A stretch of DNA of 45,348 nucleotides from Gammaproteobacteria bacterium. GTDB taxonomy: Bacteria > Pseudomonadota > Gammaproteobacteria > SZUA-152. Positions 8,537 through 18,974 of the stretch are shown here, one piece after another (the stretch's first letter is position 1; the number at the start of each line of letters is the position of its first letter). Position numbers and translations under genes: made by a program. The notes under the pieces are model-generated. The model had not been told where the DNA came from. It saw only the letters and a list, made by a program, of their open reading frames with translations, and searched no databases. The stretch is from contig JAKIUF010000036.1 in the NCBI GenBank assembly GCA_021647705.1, forward strand, positions 1-45,348, written 5' to 3'.

Positions 8537-10555
8537 TTATCCATAAAGAAAACAACGCACCATATGTCCTTCACTTAAAAACCGTGGGTCTGGATAATAT
8601 TGTTTGCATTCCGGCATAGACTGAGTACAACGCGGATGAAAGTGGCAACCCGATGGCGGGTTGATCGGCGACGGCATTTCACCCTGCACACTAACAATGC
8701 CAGGTTCAACACCTTCCGTTGATTTTTCAATGACCGGTACAGCAGCCAGTAATGCTTTAGTGTAGGGGTGCAATGGGTTTTCCATGACTTCCTGCACATC
8801 ACCCTGCTCTACAATGCGCCCCAAGTACATTACCGCCACTTCGTGTGCCAAATATTCCACAACCGATAAATCATGCGTAATAAACAAATACGCCAGACCC
8901 AGTTCATCTTGCAGGTCTTTCAACAGATTGAGAATTTGTGCCTGCACAGAAACATCCAGTGCGCTAGTAGGTTCATCACAGATAATCAGTTTAGGATCCA
9001 CCGCCAAAGCGCGAGCGATGCAAACACGTTGACGCTGGCCACCGGAAAATTCATGTGGATAACGATTTTTACTATCGGCTGACAAACCCACTTGTTCCAG
9101 CAGTTGGTCAACACGCACGGCGCGCGCCTGTGCGTCACCACCGATGCCCTGGGTAATCATTCCTTCTTCAATGATATCCATCACCCTCATGCGCGGATTC
9201 ATGGAGGAAAAAGGGTCTTGAAAAATAATCTGAATATCACCGCGGTGCTGGCGTAATTGTGCCGATGACAAAGCAGTAAGCTCCGCATTTGCAAATTGTA
9301 CTTTGCCCGCAGTCGGTTTCACCAATTGTAAAATACTTTTTCCTGCTGTGGTTTTACCGCAACCCGACTCACCCACCAAAGCCAGTGTGTGACCTTCGGG
9401 GATCGACAAAGAAATGTCATCCACTGCTTTGACATGGTTCACTACTCGTTGTAACACACCTTTGCGAATGGGGAAATGTACCTTGAGTCCCTGGACAGTC
9501 AATAATGCCTTATTACTTTTTGCTGATTGTTCAACGCCACGGTCCGGCACTGTTTCTTTTTTATCTGCTATTGAAAATTGCTGCTGATAAGCCGCATCAA
9601 ACTTAAAACACCGCACACCCCCCGATGATGCTGCTGTAATCCATGCAGGTGACTGGGCATGACAGACATCAATCGCATCGTCACAACGATCCACAAAGCG
9701 ACACCCGCTAAACCCGGTAGCCAACGAAGGAACACTCCCCGGTATTATTTCCAAACGTTGCCCACGTTTTTTTATGTCAGGTAGGGAAGCAAACAGTTTT
9801 TTTGAATAAGGGTGTTGAGGGTTGGCAAAAAATGCAGCGCGATCCGCCTCTTCCACAATTTGTCCGGCATACATCACTGCCACACGATCGGCCATTTCTG
9901 ACACGACACCAAGATCATGGGTAATCAGCAGGATGGCCATACCCGTATCTTTTTGCAATTGACGCATAAGATTCAGCACTTGTGCCTGAATGGTCACATC
10001 CAGTGCCGTAGTAGGCTCATCAGCGATCAATAAATCCGGTTCACCGGCAAGCGCGATAGCAATCATCACCCGCTGCTTCATGCCACCCGACAGTTGGTGC
10101 GGATACTCATGATAACGTTGCACGGGGTCAGGAATACCCACAGCTTCCAGCAATTCCAATACTCGCGCACGCACCGCCTGTGCATTATTTTGCCCGCGTA
10201 TACTTTCAGCAATTTGCAAGCCAACGGCCAGCACTGGATTCAGGCTGCTCATGGGCTCCTGAAATATCATCGCAATACGTTTGCCGCGCACATTACGCAT
10301 GGCCGTTTCAGACAATTGCAACAAATCATCCCCATTGAGATAAATACTGCCCTGAGTAATGCGGCCAGCAGGCTCGGGTAGCAGGCGCATGATAGACAAT
10401 GCTGTCATGGATTTTCCACAACCGGACTCGCCCAGCAACGCAAACGTTTGCCCCCGTCGTATTTCCAGGCTGATACCATCCACCGCATGCACCATGCCAT
10501 CAACAGTGGCAAAGCTGGTTTGCAGAGACTTTATTTTCAGCAAGGAATTCGTCAT
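8537..10555 (-). CDS. oligopeptide-type ABC transporter, fused double ATPase (YejF type)
   Basis: This protein of about 672 residues (start [11 protein letters not shown]; the frame opens at 10579) holds two complete ABC ATPase domains. Each has a Walker A (GESGCGKS and GESGCGKT), a signature (LSGGMKQRV and FSGGQRQRV) and a Walker B ([12 protein letters not shown] and [12 protein letters not shown]). After each comes the cysteine-bearing oligopeptide/dipeptide C-terminal motif ([18 protein letters not shown]). This layout matches YejF and similar fused peptide-importer ATPases. In Pseudomonas the homologous position carries a full set of permease and binding-protein genes. None lies next to it here, so the partners must be encoded elsewhere or are lost. 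Confidence 0.92.
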   Translation of the reverse strand: MTNSLLKIKSLQTSFATVDGMVHAVDGISLEIRRGQTFALLGESGCGKSMTALSIMRLLPEPAGRITQGSIYLNGDDLLQLSETAMRNVRGKRIAMIFQEPMSSLNPVLAVGLQIAESIRGQNNAQAVRARVLELLEAVGIPDPVQRYHEYPHQLSGGMKQRVMIAIALAGEPDLLIADEPTTALDVTIQAQVLNLMRQLQKDTGMAILLITHDLGVVSEMADRVAVMYAGQIVEEADRAAFFANPQHPYSKKLFASLPDIKKRGQRLEIIPGSVPSLATGFSGCRFVDRCDDAIDVCHAQSPAWITAASSGGVRCFKFDAAYQQQFSIADKKETVPDRGVEQSAKSNKALLTVQGLKVHFPIRKGVLQRVVNHVKAVDDISLSIPEGHTLALVGESGCGKTTAGKSILQLVKPTAGKVQFANAELTALSSAQLRQHRGDIQIIFQDPFSSMNPRMRVMDIIEEGMITQGIGGDAQARAVRVDQLLEQVGLSADSKNRYPHEFSGGQRQRVCIARALAVDPKLIICDEPTSALDVSVQAQILNLLKDLQDELGLAYLFITHDLSVVEYLAHEVAVMYLGRIVEQGDVQEVMENPLHPYTKALLAAVPVIEKSTEGVEPGIVSVQGEMPSPINPPSGCHFHPRCTQSMPECKQYYPDPRFLSEGHMVRCFLYG

Positions 10556-10714
10556 TTTGCTGTGGTCTCGATAAACCATCCGACTCTTCGCAACCTGGAT
10601 ATCAAACCCTTCTCCTCACCGATTGAAAACATACAGCATAAACATCCATCACCTGACCACAGACCCAATCATTCATAGACGGACAAAACGTACCACTTTT
10701 GGGGCACCATTGCG

Positions 10715-10720
10715 TATAAT
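10715..10720 (+). promoter_or_regulatory. candidate -10 element of the fabI promoter
   Basis: A perfect TATAAT lies 86 bases before the fabI ATG, preceded by TGCG. The -35 position at 17-bp spacing (10692-10697, ACCACT) is poor, so the promoter is supported mainly by its -10 hexamer. Confidence 0.45.
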
Positions 10721-10805
10721 ACGACAACTTAAGGCAGGGTATTCACGCAAACCTGTTGCGCCCCTGCCCCACATAACAGACACCAATCAAAAAAGGATAT
10801 CCACC

Positions 10806-11591
10806 ATGGGATTCTTAAATGGCAAACGCGCGCTGATCGTCGGCTGCGCCAGTAATCGTTCCATCGCCTGGGGTATTGCCCAAGCAATGCATCGCGAGGG
10901 CGCTGAATTGGCCTTCACTTACCAAAATGAAAAACTGCAAAGCCGGGTGGAAAAACTCGCTGCCGAATGCGGCTCAGATATTGTGCTGCCCTGCGATGTT
11001 GCCAGCGATGAAGATATCACCACCGTCTTTGAAAAACTGGATGACTTCTGGGATCACCTGGATATTCTGGTTCATTCGGTAGCCTACGCTCCGCGTGAAG
11101 AGCTGGAAGGCGAATATCTTGACAGCGTGACGCGCGAAGGCTTCAACACCGCGCACGAAATTAGCTCCTACAGTTTTGCCGCACTGGCGAAAGGTGCGCG
11201 CAACATGATGCAGGGACGTAATGCCGCTCTGTTGACACTGAGTTATCTGGGTGCTAGGCGGGTGCTGCCCAATTACAACGTGATGGGGTTAGCCAAGGCC
11301 AGCCTAGAAGCCAACGTACGCTACATGGCCGCCAATCTGGGGCCGGAAAACATCCGTGTTAATGCCATCTCCGCTGGGCCCATTCGCACACTTGCCGCGG
11401 CAGGCATTAAAAACTTCAGATCCATGCTGAACTACAGCGCACAAAACACACCGCTACGACGCAATGTCACCATCGAAGAAGTGGGCAATACAGCGGCCTT
11501 CCTTTGCTCCGACCTAGCCTCCGGCATTACCGGCGAGATTACTTATGTAGACGGGGGTTACAACATCACGGGCATGGCGCAATCAAGCTAA
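10806..11591 (+). CDS. fabI: enoyl-[acyl-carrier-protein] reductase (NADH)
   Basis: The ATG at 10806 gives a 261-residue protein, the normal FabI size, preceded by a good AAAAAGGA ribosome site. The frame is open upstream to 10623, but that extension has no family character. [26 protein letters not shown] is the NAD-binding N-terminus. The catalytic Tyr and Lys are in [11 protein letters not shown] (YxxxxxxK), and [15 protein letters not shown] is the substrate loop. It reduces trans-2-enoyl-ACP in the last step of each fatty-acid elongation cycle and is the classical triclosan target type. It is convergent with ppiD. Confidence 0.97.
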   Translation: MGFLNGKRALIVGCASNRSIAWGIAQAMHREGAELAFTYQNEKLQSRVEKLAAECGSDIVLPCDVASDEDITTVFEKLDDFWDHLDILVHSVAYAPREELEGEYLDSVTREGFNTAHEISSYSFAALAKGARNMMQGRNAALLTLSYLGARRVLPNYNVMGLAKASLEANVRYMAANLGPENIRVNAISAGPIRTLAAAGIKNFRSMLNYSAQNTPLRRNVTIEEVGNTAAFLCSDLASGITGEITYVDGGYNITGMAQSS

Positions 11592-11599
11592 ATGTGAAT

Positions 11600-11840
11600 T
11601 CAGGGCTGAACCACTCTGTCAGAGGAACAGCCCTTTCCACAGTCACGAATCACAGAGCCACAAAACCTAGCGCAGAGACGTGAAGGTGCAGAGAATACAG
11701 AGATCCACAGCATTTGAGATTTTTTATCTCTTTTGCTCGTTATCCTCTAACCCTTTGCGCTCTCTGCGTCTTCGCGCCTTTGCGTTGGATTTTCATTATT
11801 CAGACCCAGCCAGCATACGCATGAGAATAAGGTAATTGAA
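11600..11840 (-). repeat. palindromic dispersed repeat, copy B (decayed)
   Basis: It occupies the 336-base gap between the convergent fabI and ppiD genes. The right half is well kept (CTCTGCGTCTTCGCGCC, then CAGCCAGCATACGCATGA, as in copy E). The left half is diverged: the inner arm reads GCGCAGAGACGTGAAGG instead of the mirror sequence. It lies in the orientation of copies E and F. It contains no gene and may serve as a bidirectional transcription end. Confidence 0.7.
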
Positions 11841-11927
11841 GTGGCACACCCAAAGCCTGATCGCTCTTTGGGTATGCCGGAAACGAAAAACTTGACGGCA
11901 GATACTGACAGTAACTACTTGTAATAA

Positions 11928-12482
11928 CTACAAGTCATCGTTCTGCACAATGACTTTAGCATCAGCTTTAAGCCGTGAGATAAGATGCAGTTGCGCATTG
12001 GCTCCCTGCTCTCCTGCTAAACGGCGTTTTAATGTTTCGCGTTCAGCAACGTCCATTGTGGTCGGATCACCATCAACCACTTTATTCAAGCGAATCACTG
12101 CATAATCCCCCGAGTTCAATACCGCACCGCTATAACGCGGGCTATCGGGTGATGATGGATGCGTTAAACGAAAAGCCTGCTTGATAATTTGGGTATCATG
12201 GTCTTTTGTATCACGCGTAACCGCGCCAGCATCCTTCCAGTCTACTGACAATGCCTTGCTGACAGTTTCAACAGACTCTCCTGCTTCCAGTTGCTGCAAG
12301 GCCTTTTCTCCAGCAGCCTTCACTGCTTCACGCGCCTTTTCCTGAATCAACGATTGTTTAACCTGCGATTTCACTTCACTCAGTGGACGCCGGTCTGCTT
12401 TTTGATGTTCCAGTAAACGCAATACCAGCACATGATTTTCGTCAACGTCGAGAGGTTCACTGTTAAAGCCCTGCTTCAACAC
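11928..12482 (-). CDS. ppiD: PpiD C-terminal part, out of frame with the N-terminal part
   Basis: These 184 residues continue PpiD/SurA-N-type foldase homology after a frameshift. In this frame the sequence can be read backwards from the GTG at 12482 as VFANPRIVTAAYSDDVLKQG, which joins naturally to the GGT that ends the conserved part of the upstream fragment. The segment FNSEPLDVDENHVLVLRLLEH is typical of PpiD. There is no clear ribosome site at 12482, so it is unlikely to be translated independently. Together the two parts reach about 630 residues, the usual PpiD length. Confidence 0.8.
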   Translation of the reverse strand: MLKQGFNSEPLDVDENHVLVLRLLEHQKADRRPLSEVKSQVKQSLIQEKAREAVKAAGEKALQQLEAGESVETVSKALSVDWKDAGAVTRDTKDHDTQIIKQAFRLTHPSSPDSPRYSGAVLNSGDYAVIRLNKVVDGDPTTMDVAERETLKRRLAGEQGANAQLHLISRLKADAKVIVQNDDL

Positions 12483-12502
12483 GTCGTCGCTGTAAGCTGC
12501 GG

Positions 12503-13840
12503 TTACAATACGCGGGTTGGCAAATACACCACAGTACCACCATGCCGTTCGAAAAATGGACTTTGCTTGAGTTCAAGCCCTAATTCGTCTGCTATCTCAC
12601 TGAGAGAATCCGGCATTTCATAAGCCTGATTCGTTAATTTTTCAGCCAACTCAAAATATTCACGTTCTGCCGCGTCATCTTGAAATTGCGCAAGAATTTC
12701 ATCACGCACCTCGTCAAAGGGTTTCACCTCTCGCTCACGAATTCCGGTCACTTTGATGATGTGATAACCAAACGAGGTCAATACCGGTTCGCTAACTTCA
12801 TTCAACCTGAGAGAAAAAGCAGCTTCCTCAAAATCAGGCTCCATAATATCGCGTCCAAAGTAGCCCAGATCCCCTCCCATTTCAGCGGAACCGGGATCAT
12901 CCGAGTTTTCTTCAGCCAAGGTTGCAAAAGATTCACCCGCTTTAAGCTTTGCCACCAAATCTTCAGCCTTTTCGCGTGCTGCCGTAATAGCTGCTTCATC
13001 GGCACCTTCTTCCAACTGAATCAGAATGTGACTGGCCTGACGTTCTTCCGCCACACTGAATTGATTCTGGTTGGTCTCATAAAACTCATGTAACTCTTCT
13101 TCGCTAGGCTCTTCGTCACGCCTTAATGCGGCAACAGACAATTCCACGTATTCAACACGCACTTTCTCCGGCGTCAAAAACCGGTCCGCATGTTGCTCAT
13201 AATAACTTTTGATTGCTGCATCATCAGCCAGCGATTCATCCTGAAACTGTGATGTTTTCAAAACAAAATACTGAAAATCACGTTGCTGCTTTTCCAGCCT
13301 GATCACTTCGTCCAGTTCCGCATCCGTCACAAACGCCGAGCTTGCCAGACCATCAGGCAATTGTCCGGCAGTCATAATGCGTTTTACATAACGTTCAAAT
13401 GCAGTGGGTGACTGCCCTTGAGTTTGTAATTGTTGCTGATACAGGCTGACAGAAAAAGCACCCTCTTCACGAAAAGAATCAATGCTTTGGATCGCTGCTA
13501 CCACTGTTTGGTCGCTGACTCGGAATCCCATGTCATCCGCATTTTGCAATAACAACTCACGATCAACCAGCTCATTAATGACCCGCTGTTTTATCTGTGG
13601 GTCAAAAAGCTGTGCGTCATACTGGCCACCCAGCATTTGCTGCATGCGGCCTCGTTGATCATAAAAAGCCTGTTGAAATTCACGTTGCCCAATGTCAGTG
13701 CCATTAACGGTGGCTGCCACTAGTTTGTCACTATTGCCAACGTATTCGTTAACACCCCAAAGTGCAAAAGGGATTATCAGTAAGCCTACTATTACCCAGG
13801 CGATCCAACCCTGGGCACGATCTCGAATAAAACTCAGCAT
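12503..13840 (-). CDS. ppiD: peptidyl-prolyl cis-trans isomerase D, N-terminal part (frameshifted)
   Basis: These 445 residues contain an N-terminal inner-membrane anchor (GWIAWVIVGLLIIPFALWGVNEY), a SurA-like chaperone region and a parvulin-type PPIase domain (about residues 265-360, with ASHILIQ, FATLAEENSDDPGSAEMGGDLGYF and GYHIIKV). PpiD is a periplasmic chaperone held at the Sec translocon. The frame ends early with YLPTRVL-stop where homologues continue with a GG-x-NP segment. The shift lies near 12525-12535, in a GTGGTG-rich run, and could be a two-base gain or one-base loss. If real, the truncated protein keeps the membrane anchor and parvulin domain but loses about 180 C-terminal residues. 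Confidence 0.88.
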   Translation of the reverse strand: MLSFIRDRAQGWIAWVIVGLLIIPFALWGVNEYVGNSDKLVAATVNGTDIGQREFQQAFYDQRGRMQQMLGGQYDAQLFDPQIKQRVINELVDRELLLQNADDMGFRVSDQTVVAAIQSIDSFREEGAFSVSLYQQQLQTQGQSPTAFERYVKRIMTAGQLPDGLASSAFVTDAELDEVIRLEKQQRDFQYFVLKTSQFQDESLADDAAIKSYYEQHADRFLTPEKVRVEYVELSVAALRRDEEPSEEELHEFYETNQNQFSVAEERQASHILIQLEEGADEAAITAAREKAEDLVAKLKAGESFATLAEENSDDPGSAEMGGDLGYFGRDIMEPDFEEAAFSLRLNEVSEPVLTSFGYHIIKVTGIREREVKPFDEVRDEILAQFQDDAAEREYFELAEKLTNQAYEMPDSLSEIADELGLELKQSPFFERHGGTVVYLPTRVL

Positions 13841-13990
13841 ATTTTTTCTTCGCGGTTAATTCTGAATATGTATTAGTTTGAAAATATATTTTATCTGGCT
13901 GTCACTTCGACTGAATATTTCACCTTAAGGTTCCGGTGTATTCCGATATGGTTGTTTTATCAATCGTTTCAAGAACTCAACAGCAGAAAG

Positions 13991-14026
13991 TAAAAAGGCG
14001 CTCCCACATCAGATAGGAACGCCTTA
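13991..14026 (-). terminator. Rho-independent terminator after tRNA-Asp
   Basis: Read on the minus strand, AAGGCG (14025-14020) pairs with CGCCTT (14000-13995), and an inner GG/CC pair extends the stem after a mismatch. The stem is followed directly by TTTTTAC. It lies 12 bases after the 3' end of tRNA-Asp. Confidence 0.65.
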
Positions 14027-14037
14027 CATACTAATAG

Positions 14038-14114
14038 TGGCGGAGTGGACGGGACTCGAACCCGCGACCCCCGGCGTGACAGGCCGGTATTCTAACCAAC
14101 TGAACTACCACTCC
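14038..14114 (-). tRNA. tRNA-Asp (anticodon GTC)
   Basis: This is a 77-base cloverleaf with encoded CCA. The acceptor is GGAGTGG/CCACTCC, the anticodon loop is CTGTCAC, and the T-loop is GGTTCGAGTCC. It resembles gammaproteobacterial tRNA-Asp closely. It is paired with tRNA-Val 74 bases upstream on the same strand. Confidence 0.96.
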
Positions 14115-14188
14115 CCAACAAAAACCTGGCTTTAACCCAATCACTCGACTCAAACACGATTACGTTCAATCGCTTCAACATGAGCTAA

Positions 14189-14264
14189 TGGTGGGTGCTG
14201 AGGGACTTGAACCCCCGACATTCGCCGTGTAAAGGCGACGCTCTCCCAACTGAGCTAAGCACCC
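14189..14264 (-). tRNA. tRNA-Val (anticodon TAC)
   Basis: This is a 76-base cloverleaf with encoded CCA. The acceptor is GGGTGCT/AGCACCC, the anticodon loop is TTTACAC (TAC), the D-arm is AGCTCAGTTGGGAGAGC, and the T-arm is GGGGGTTCAAGTCCCTC. It lies 12 bases after hupB and is probably cotranscribed with hupB and tRNA-Asp. Confidence 0.96.
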
Positions 14265-14276
14265 CAGGAAAGCCGA

Positions 14277-14549
14277 CTAGTTTACGGCATCTTTCAATGC
14301 TTTGCCAGCCTTGAATGTAGGATTATTGGAAGCCTTGATTTCAATGGCTTCACCTGTGCGAGGATTACGACCAGTACGGGCTGCGCGGGCTTTCACACTG
14401 AACGTGCCAAACCCAACCATAGCGACTTGATCTCCTTTTTGCAGGGCTCCGGTAATTGCGGCAACCATACCATCAATAGCGCGAGCTGCTGAGGCCTTGG
14501 AAATATCAGCACTTTCTGCAACTGCATCGATTAATTCTGCTTTATTCAC
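14277..14549 (-). CDS. hupB: DNA-binding protein HU-beta
   Basis: This 90-residue HU protein has the standard features: [19 protein letters not shown] at the N-terminus, [22 protein letters not shown] (DNA-contacting beta-arm with the Arg-Asn-Pro tip) and [12 protein letters not shown] at the C-terminus. It is a dimeric nucleoid protein that bends DNA. The gene sits downstream of lon as in E. coli and Pseudomonas. A strong promoter lies about 157 bases upstream. Confidence 0.98.
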   Translation of the reverse strand: MNKAELIDAVAESADISKASAARAIDGMVAAITGALQKGDQVAMVGFGTFSVKARAARTGRNPRTGEAIEIKASNNPTFKAGKALKDAVN

Positions 14550-14705
14550 TTAGAATACCTCTCTCTGTGTGGTTATTTGTATGATTTTCATAATTTGTTG
14601 TCATTCTCGAACAGTCCCGCAAAAACGCCGCCAGTCCGATTATTATTTCTGCTGCTTTTTCAGTGTAATCATCCTGTATCAGCGGCCGATGTGTTTTCGC
14701 ATGGG

Positions 14706-14735
14706 TTTATACCAATGGCAATTCCCCCATGTCAA
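14706..14735 (-). promoter_or_regulatory. sigma70-type promoter of hupB
   Basis: On the minus strand a perfect -35 TTGACA (14735-14730) is followed after 18 bases by TATAAA (14711-14706), with a TG-G extended -10 in front. This is the best sigma70 match seen in the window. It would start transcription near 14699 and give hupB a 5' leader of about 150 bases. Apart from it and the lon terminator, the 329-base gap 14550-14878 shows nothing else. Confidence 0.75.
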
Positions 14736-14827
14736 GGATTCATGGGCATTTGAGGCCAATTAGGTATTAATTAGCATAGTCTCACTTTCGAAATAAAGCC
14801 CTGTTTTCTTGTGCCTAACATAAAACA

Positions 14828-14854
14828 ACCGCCACCGGAATAAACCAGGGCGGT
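14828..14854 (-). terminator. possible terminator downstream of lon
   Basis: On the minus strand ACCGCC (14854-14849) pairs with GGCGGT (14833-14828), and a GG/CC inner pair forms part of the stem. A T-rich stretch (TGTTTTATG) follows. It lies 25 bases after the lon stop, in the right place to separate lon from hupB. Confidence 0.5.
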
Positions 14855-14878
14855 CATTTTGCAAAAAACAAAACTCAA

Positions 14879-17314
14879 TCAATGTGTACGAATAGATTTA
14901 CGCTTTGGCTCTTTTCGACTCGCACCTACCTTGCCACTTGCCTTGGTTTCCGGCAGCGGCTCAGGCATGTGTTGCAACGCCACCTGTAAAACTTCATCGA
15001 TCCAGCGTACTGGCCGAATATCCAGATTCTGTTTAATATTCTTGGGGATATCGGTCAGATCTCGAGTATTTTCGTGTGGAATCAATACGGTTTTAATGCC
15101 GCCACGATGTGCCGCCAGCAGTTTTTCTTTCAAGCCACCAATGGGTAGCACCTCGCCACGCAGCGTGATTTCACCTGTCATAGCAACATCAGCCCGTACC
15201 GGAATATCGGTCAACACTGACACCAGCGCCGTACACATGCCAACACCCGCACTGGGACCATCTTTGGGCACGGCACCTTCCGGTACATGAATGTGAATGT
15301 CGCTGTCACTGTAAAACTCAGGATCAAGCCCCAGCGTCTTCACTCGGCTACGCACCACGCTCATGGCAGCCTGCACAGACTCTTTCATCACATCACCCAA
15401 CTGCCCTGTGACGCTGTGTTTACCCTTGCCGGGCATCTTTACGGCTTCTATAGTGAGCAGTTCGCCACCCACTTCGGTCCATGCCAGGCCGGTAACCTGT
15501 CCAATCTGATCCGTCTCTTCGGCGGAGCCAAAACGAAACCGCCTCACACCTAAAATCTTTTCCAGGTTACGTGAGGTAATACTGACTTTTTTAGTATCAG
15601 GTTCCAGTAAAATCTGTTTGACCACCTTGCGACAGATTTTTGAAATTTCACGTTCCAGATTACGCACACCAGCCTCGCGGGTGTAATAACGAATAATATC
15701 CCGGATAGCTGATTCACTAACACGGATTTCATCTTTTTTCAGACCCGCAGAGTCAATTTGTTTTTGCAACAAATAGCGCTCGGCAATATTCACTTTTTCA
15801 TCTTCCGTATAACCGGCCAGACGAATAACCTCCATACGATCCAATAACGGTCCAGGAATATTCAGAGAATTAGCGGTCGCCACAAACATCACGTCGGACA
15901 AATCGTAATCCACTTCCAGATAATGATCGTTGAAGCTGTTATTTTGCTCGGGATCAAGCACTTCCAATAACGCGGATGCTGGATCCCCCCGGAAATCCAT
16001 GGACATTTTATCCAGCTCATCCAACAAATACAGCGGATTACGCGTCTCCACCTTGGACAGGTTCTGAATAATTTTGCCCGGCATGGCACCAATGTAAGTC
16101 CGACGATGCCCTCGGATTTCAGCTTCGTCACGCACCCCGCCCAGCGACATGCGAATAAATTTACGATTGGTGGCGCGTGCAATCGATTTGCCCAATGAGG
16201 TTTTACCCACTCCCGGTGGCCCCACCAGACACAAAATCGGCCCCTTCACCTTTTTGGCCCGCTGCTGTACGGCAAGGTACTCAAGAATACGTTCTTTGAC
16301 CTTGTCCAGACCGTAATGATCGGCCTCCAGCACCTCCATAGCCTTGGTCAAGTCATGACGCACCTTGGTACGTTTTTTCCATGGCACGTTAACCAGCCAA
16401 TCAATATAATTTCGTACCACCGTCGCCTCGGCAGACATAGGCGACATCATTTTCAGCTTACCTAATTCAGTATCCGCCTTTTCACGCGCCTCTTTGGACA
16501 TGCCCGCTTTTTCGATTTTGGCGGCCAGATCATCCAACTCATTGTGACTTTCATCCATATCACCCAGCTCTTTCTGGATGGCTTTCATTTGCTCGTTGAG
16601 GTAATACTCGCGCTGGCTCTTTTCCATCTGCCGTTTGACACGTCCACGGATACGTTTTTCAACCTGTAACAGATCGATTTCCGCCTCCATTAACCCAATC
16701 AAGTGCTCCAGACGCTTACGCGCATCACCAATTTCCAGAATGTGCTGCTTTTCGTCGATTTTCAGTGACATGTGCGCCGCAATGGTATCAGCAAGACGCC
16801 CCGGCTCTTCGATGCCCACTAACGATGAAAGAATTTCCGGCGGCACTTTTTTGCTGAGCTTCACATACTGGTCAAATTGTGCAAGCACAGAACGCATCAG
16901 CACTTCACTTTCGCGGTCATCCTGTGGCACGGTCTCAACATCACCAAGACTGACCTGTGCCTGAAAATAATCATCGGTACTCAGGTAGTTCAGCACTCTG
17001 GCGCGCTCACTGCCCTCCACCAACACCTTTATGGTGCCGTCCGGTAGCTTCAACAACTGCAAAATATTGGCCACCGTACCCGTGCGATACAAATCTTCCG
17101 GTTCCGGCTCATCCTGTGAGGCATTTTTTTGTGCTGCGAGCAGAATCTGCTTGTCGTCATCCATCGCGGCTTCCAGCGCGTTAATGGACTTGTCACGCCC
17201 CACAAACAGAGGGATAACCATGTAGGGATATACCACCACATCACGCAACGGCAATACCGGCATGAGCTGCGGTTGATCATTGATGACATCAGATGATTTG
17301 TCTTTGTCGGACAT
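14879..17314 (-). CDS. lon: ATP-dependent protease Lon
   Basis: This 811-residue protein is in the Lon A family. It has a LON substrate-binding domain at the N-terminus ([23 protein letters not shown]), a coiled-coil region, an AAA+ domain with Walker [14 protein letters not shown] (about residue 360) and Walker [10 protein letters not shown], and a protease domain with the catalytic Ser in [10 protein letters not shown] (about residue 685) and the partner Lys in [12 protein letters not shown]. It degrades misfolded and regulatory proteins in the cytoplasm. The ribosome site GAGGGAAG is good. A heat-shock-like promoter may lie upstream. The order tig-clpP-clpX-lon-hupB is the classical one. 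Confidence 0.98.
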   Translation of the reverse strand: MSDKDKSSDVINDQPQLMPVLPLRDVVVYPYMVIPLFVGRDKSINALEAAMDDDKQILLAAQKNASQDEPEPEDLYRTGTVANILQLLKLPDGTIKVLVEGSERARVLNYLSTDDYFQAQVSLGDVETVPQDDRESEVLMRSVLAQFDQYVKLSKKVPPEILSSLVGIEEPGRLADTIAAHMSLKIDEKQHILEIGDARKRLEHLIGLMEAEIDLLQVEKRIRGRVKRQMEKSQREYYLNEQMKAIQKELGDMDESHNELDDLAAKIEKAGMSKEAREKADTELGKLKMMSPMSAEATVVRNYIDWLVNVPWKKRTKVRHDLTKAMEVLEADHYGLDKVKERILEYLAVQQRAKKVKGPILCLVGPPGVGKTSLGKSIARATNRKFIRMSLGGVRDEAEIRGHRRTYIGAMPGKIIQNLSKVETRNPLYLLDELDKMSMDFRGDPASALLEVLDPEQNNSFNDHYLEVDYDLSDVMFVATANSLNIPGPLLDRMEVIRLAGYTEDEKVNIAERYLLQKQIDSAGLKKDEIRVSESAIRDIIRYYTREAGVRNLEREISKICRKVVKQILLEPDTKKVSITSRNLEKILGVRRFRFGSAEETDQIGQVTGLAWTEVGGELLTIEAVKMPGKGKHSVTGQLGDVMKESVQAAMSVVRSRVKTLGLDPEFYSDSDIHIHVPEGAVPKDGPSAGVGMCTALVSVLTDIPVRADVAMTGEITLRGEVLPIGGLKEKLLAAHRGGIKTVLIPHENTRDLTDIPKNIKQNLDIRPVRWIDEVLQVALQHMPEPLPETKASGKVGASRKEPKRKSIRTH

Positions 17315-17468
17315 TTGGGGCTTCCCTCAGAAAATTCGTAAATCGGCCGTTGTGAAAACAAAAGTGAACGTAAAAAATCGCATTGCGAAAACAGTTTGCA
17401 AAAACAACGTGGTACCTTGACTGCATAATCGGCACTCGGCACATCAGCCTTTAGCACTCTCAGTAACA

Positions 17469-17497
17469 ATCTGCGGCTTCTGCGCCTAAAATTCAAG
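17469..17497 (-). promoter_or_regulatory. candidate sigma32 (heat-shock) promoter of lon
   Basis: On the minus strand CTTGAAT (17497-17491) matches six of seven bases of the sigma32 -35 CTTGAAA. After 14 bases comes CCGCAGAT (17476-17469), a partial match to CCCCATnT. It lies about 155 bases before the lon start. The position and the known heat-shock control of lon support it; the -10 is weak. Confidence 0.35.
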
Positions 17498-17567
17498 GCT
17501 TAAAACGATATTTACCGGGTTTCTCGGCAAAAAGAGTGCTTATTAGGTGGGTTTTATGGATTTCAGG

Positions 17568-17592
17568 CAAAAAAATACCGGGATAACCCGGT
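17568..17592 (-). terminator. Rho-independent terminator after clpX
   Basis: On the minus strand ACCGGG-TTAT-CCCGGT (17592-17577) forms a 6-bp GC-rich stem with a 4-base loop, followed by ATTTTTTTG. It lies about 100 bases after the clpX stop, beyond a second inverted repeat. Confidence 0.7.
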
Positions 17593-17642
17593 GTTTTGTT
17601 GTATTACATTGATTTTTGAAGGGAAAATGTGTGTTTTATTAC

Positions 17643-17678
17643 CTAAATCCTGCAAGTACGATCACTTGCAGGATTTAG
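17643..17678. repeat. perfect 15-bp inverted repeat between lon and clpX
   Basis: CTAAATCCTGCAAGT (17643-17657) and its exact complement ACTTGCAGGATTTAG (17664-17678) are separated by six bases. The stem starts 15 bases after the clpX stop. No T-run follows directly on either side. It could protect the clpX mRNA 3' end, with the real terminator further on, or it could be a protein-binding site. Confidence 0.75.
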
Positions 17679-17693
17679 ATATCAAGCACTTTC

Positions 17694-18974
17694 TCAATCA
17701 GATGCTGCTCTGTGCTGTTCACCGCCTTCGTAAATCAGCAACGGTTTGGATTTATTATTGATCACATCGGCATCCACAATGACCTTGCTCAAACCTTCAA
17801 GCGTTGGCAGATCGTACATCGTGTCGAGCAACACTTTTTCCAGGATAGAGCGTAAACCACGCGCACCGGTTTTACGTTCCATGCCCCTCTTCGCAACGGC
17901 GTGCAAGGCTTCATCACGAAACTCCAATTCGCAATCTTCCATCTCGAACAATTTGCCATATTGCTTGGTGATGGCATTTTTCGGCTCGGTAAGAATTCGT
18001 ACCAGAGCATCTTCGTCCAGCTCTTTCAGTGTGGCGATCACCGGCAAACGGCCCACAAATTCCGGAATCAAGCCGTATTTAGTGAGATCCTCGGGTGCCA
18101 CGCCTTCCAAAATTTCGCCAATACTCTTTTGATCCGCTTTGCTCTGTACTGTGGCGGAAAAACCAATACCACTTTTTTCAGAGCGATCCCGAATGACCCG
18201 GTCCAAACCGTCAAACGCACCACCACAGATAAACAGGATGTTGGCAGTATTCACCTGCAAAAACTCCTGCTGCGGGTGCTTACGTCCACCCTGCGGTGGC
18301 ACCGAGGCAATAGTGCCTTCAATAAGCTTCAGTAAGGCTTGCTGCACGCCCTCGCCCGACACATCACGGGTAATGGACGGATTGTCCGACTTACGGGAAA
18401 TTTTGTCGATTTCATCGATGTACACAATGCCTGTTTGTGCCTTTTCCACATCGTAATCACATTTTTGCAGCAACTTCTGGATAATGTTTTCCACATCCTC
18501 ACCCACATAACCGGCCTCGGTCAGGGTGGTGGCATCCGCAATAGTGAACGGCACGTCCAACAGGCGAGCCAACGTTTCAGCCAGCAAGGTTTTGCCGCTG
18601 CCTGTGGGACCAATCAGCAGAATGTTACTTTTGGAAAGCTCAACATCGTCTTTTTTGATGCCCGCTTCAAGCCGCTTGTAGTGGTTGTAAACGGCGACAG
18701 CAAGAATCTTCTTTGCATTCGGCTGACCGATAACATATTCATCCAGACTTTGGTTGATTTCACGCGGTGTTGGCAGTTTGCTATCGCCAGGACTGGAAGC
18801 CTTTTCATCGACCTCTTCGCGAATAATATCGTTACAAAGCTCTACACACTCATCACACACAAAAACAGAGGGGCCAGCAATCAGCTTCCGTACTTCGTGT
18901 TGGCTTTTTCCGCAAAAAGAGCAGTACAACAGCTTGCCGCTGTCATCACCCTTGCTTTGCTTGTCGTCACTCAT
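17694..18974 (-). CDS. clpX: ATP-dependent Clp protease, ATP-binding subunit ClpX
   Basis: This 426-residue AAA+ unfoldase has the N-terminal zinc-binding domain ([11 protein letters not shown] and [11 protein letters not shown], four cysteines), Walker [16 protein letters not shown] (about residue 120), Walker [10 protein letters not shown], a pore loop near [11 protein letters not shown] and the ClpP-contacting IGF loop region ([13 protein letters not shown]). It feeds unfolded substrates to ClpP. The gene follows clpP on the same strand after 114 bases. It is normal in all respects. Confidence 0.98.
   Translation of the reverse strand: MSDDKQSKGDDSGKLLYCSFCGKSQHEVRKLIAGPSVFVCDECVELCNDIIREEVDEKASSPGDSKLPTPREINQSLDEYVIGQPNAKKILAVAVYNHYKRLEAGIKKDDVELSKSNILLIGPTGSGKTLLAETLARLLDVPFTIADATTLTEAGYVGEDVENIIQKLLQKCDYDVEKAQTGIVYIDEIDKISRKSDNPSITRDVSGEGVQQALLKLIEGTIASVPPQGGRKHPQQEFLQVNTANILFICGGAFDGLDRVIRDRSEKSGIGFSATVQSKADQKSIGEILEGVAPEDLTKYGLIPEFVGRLPVIATLKELDEDALVRILTEPKNAITKQYGKLFEMEDCELEFRDEALHAVAKRGMERKTGARGLRSILEKVLLDTMYDLPTLEGLSKVIVDADVINNKSKPLLIYEGGEQHRAASD

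Noticed and set aside
10623-10805. 61-codon N-terminal extension of FabI
   Set aside because: The family starts at [13 protein letters not shown], the extension covers the likely promoter, and a good ribosome site precedes 10806.
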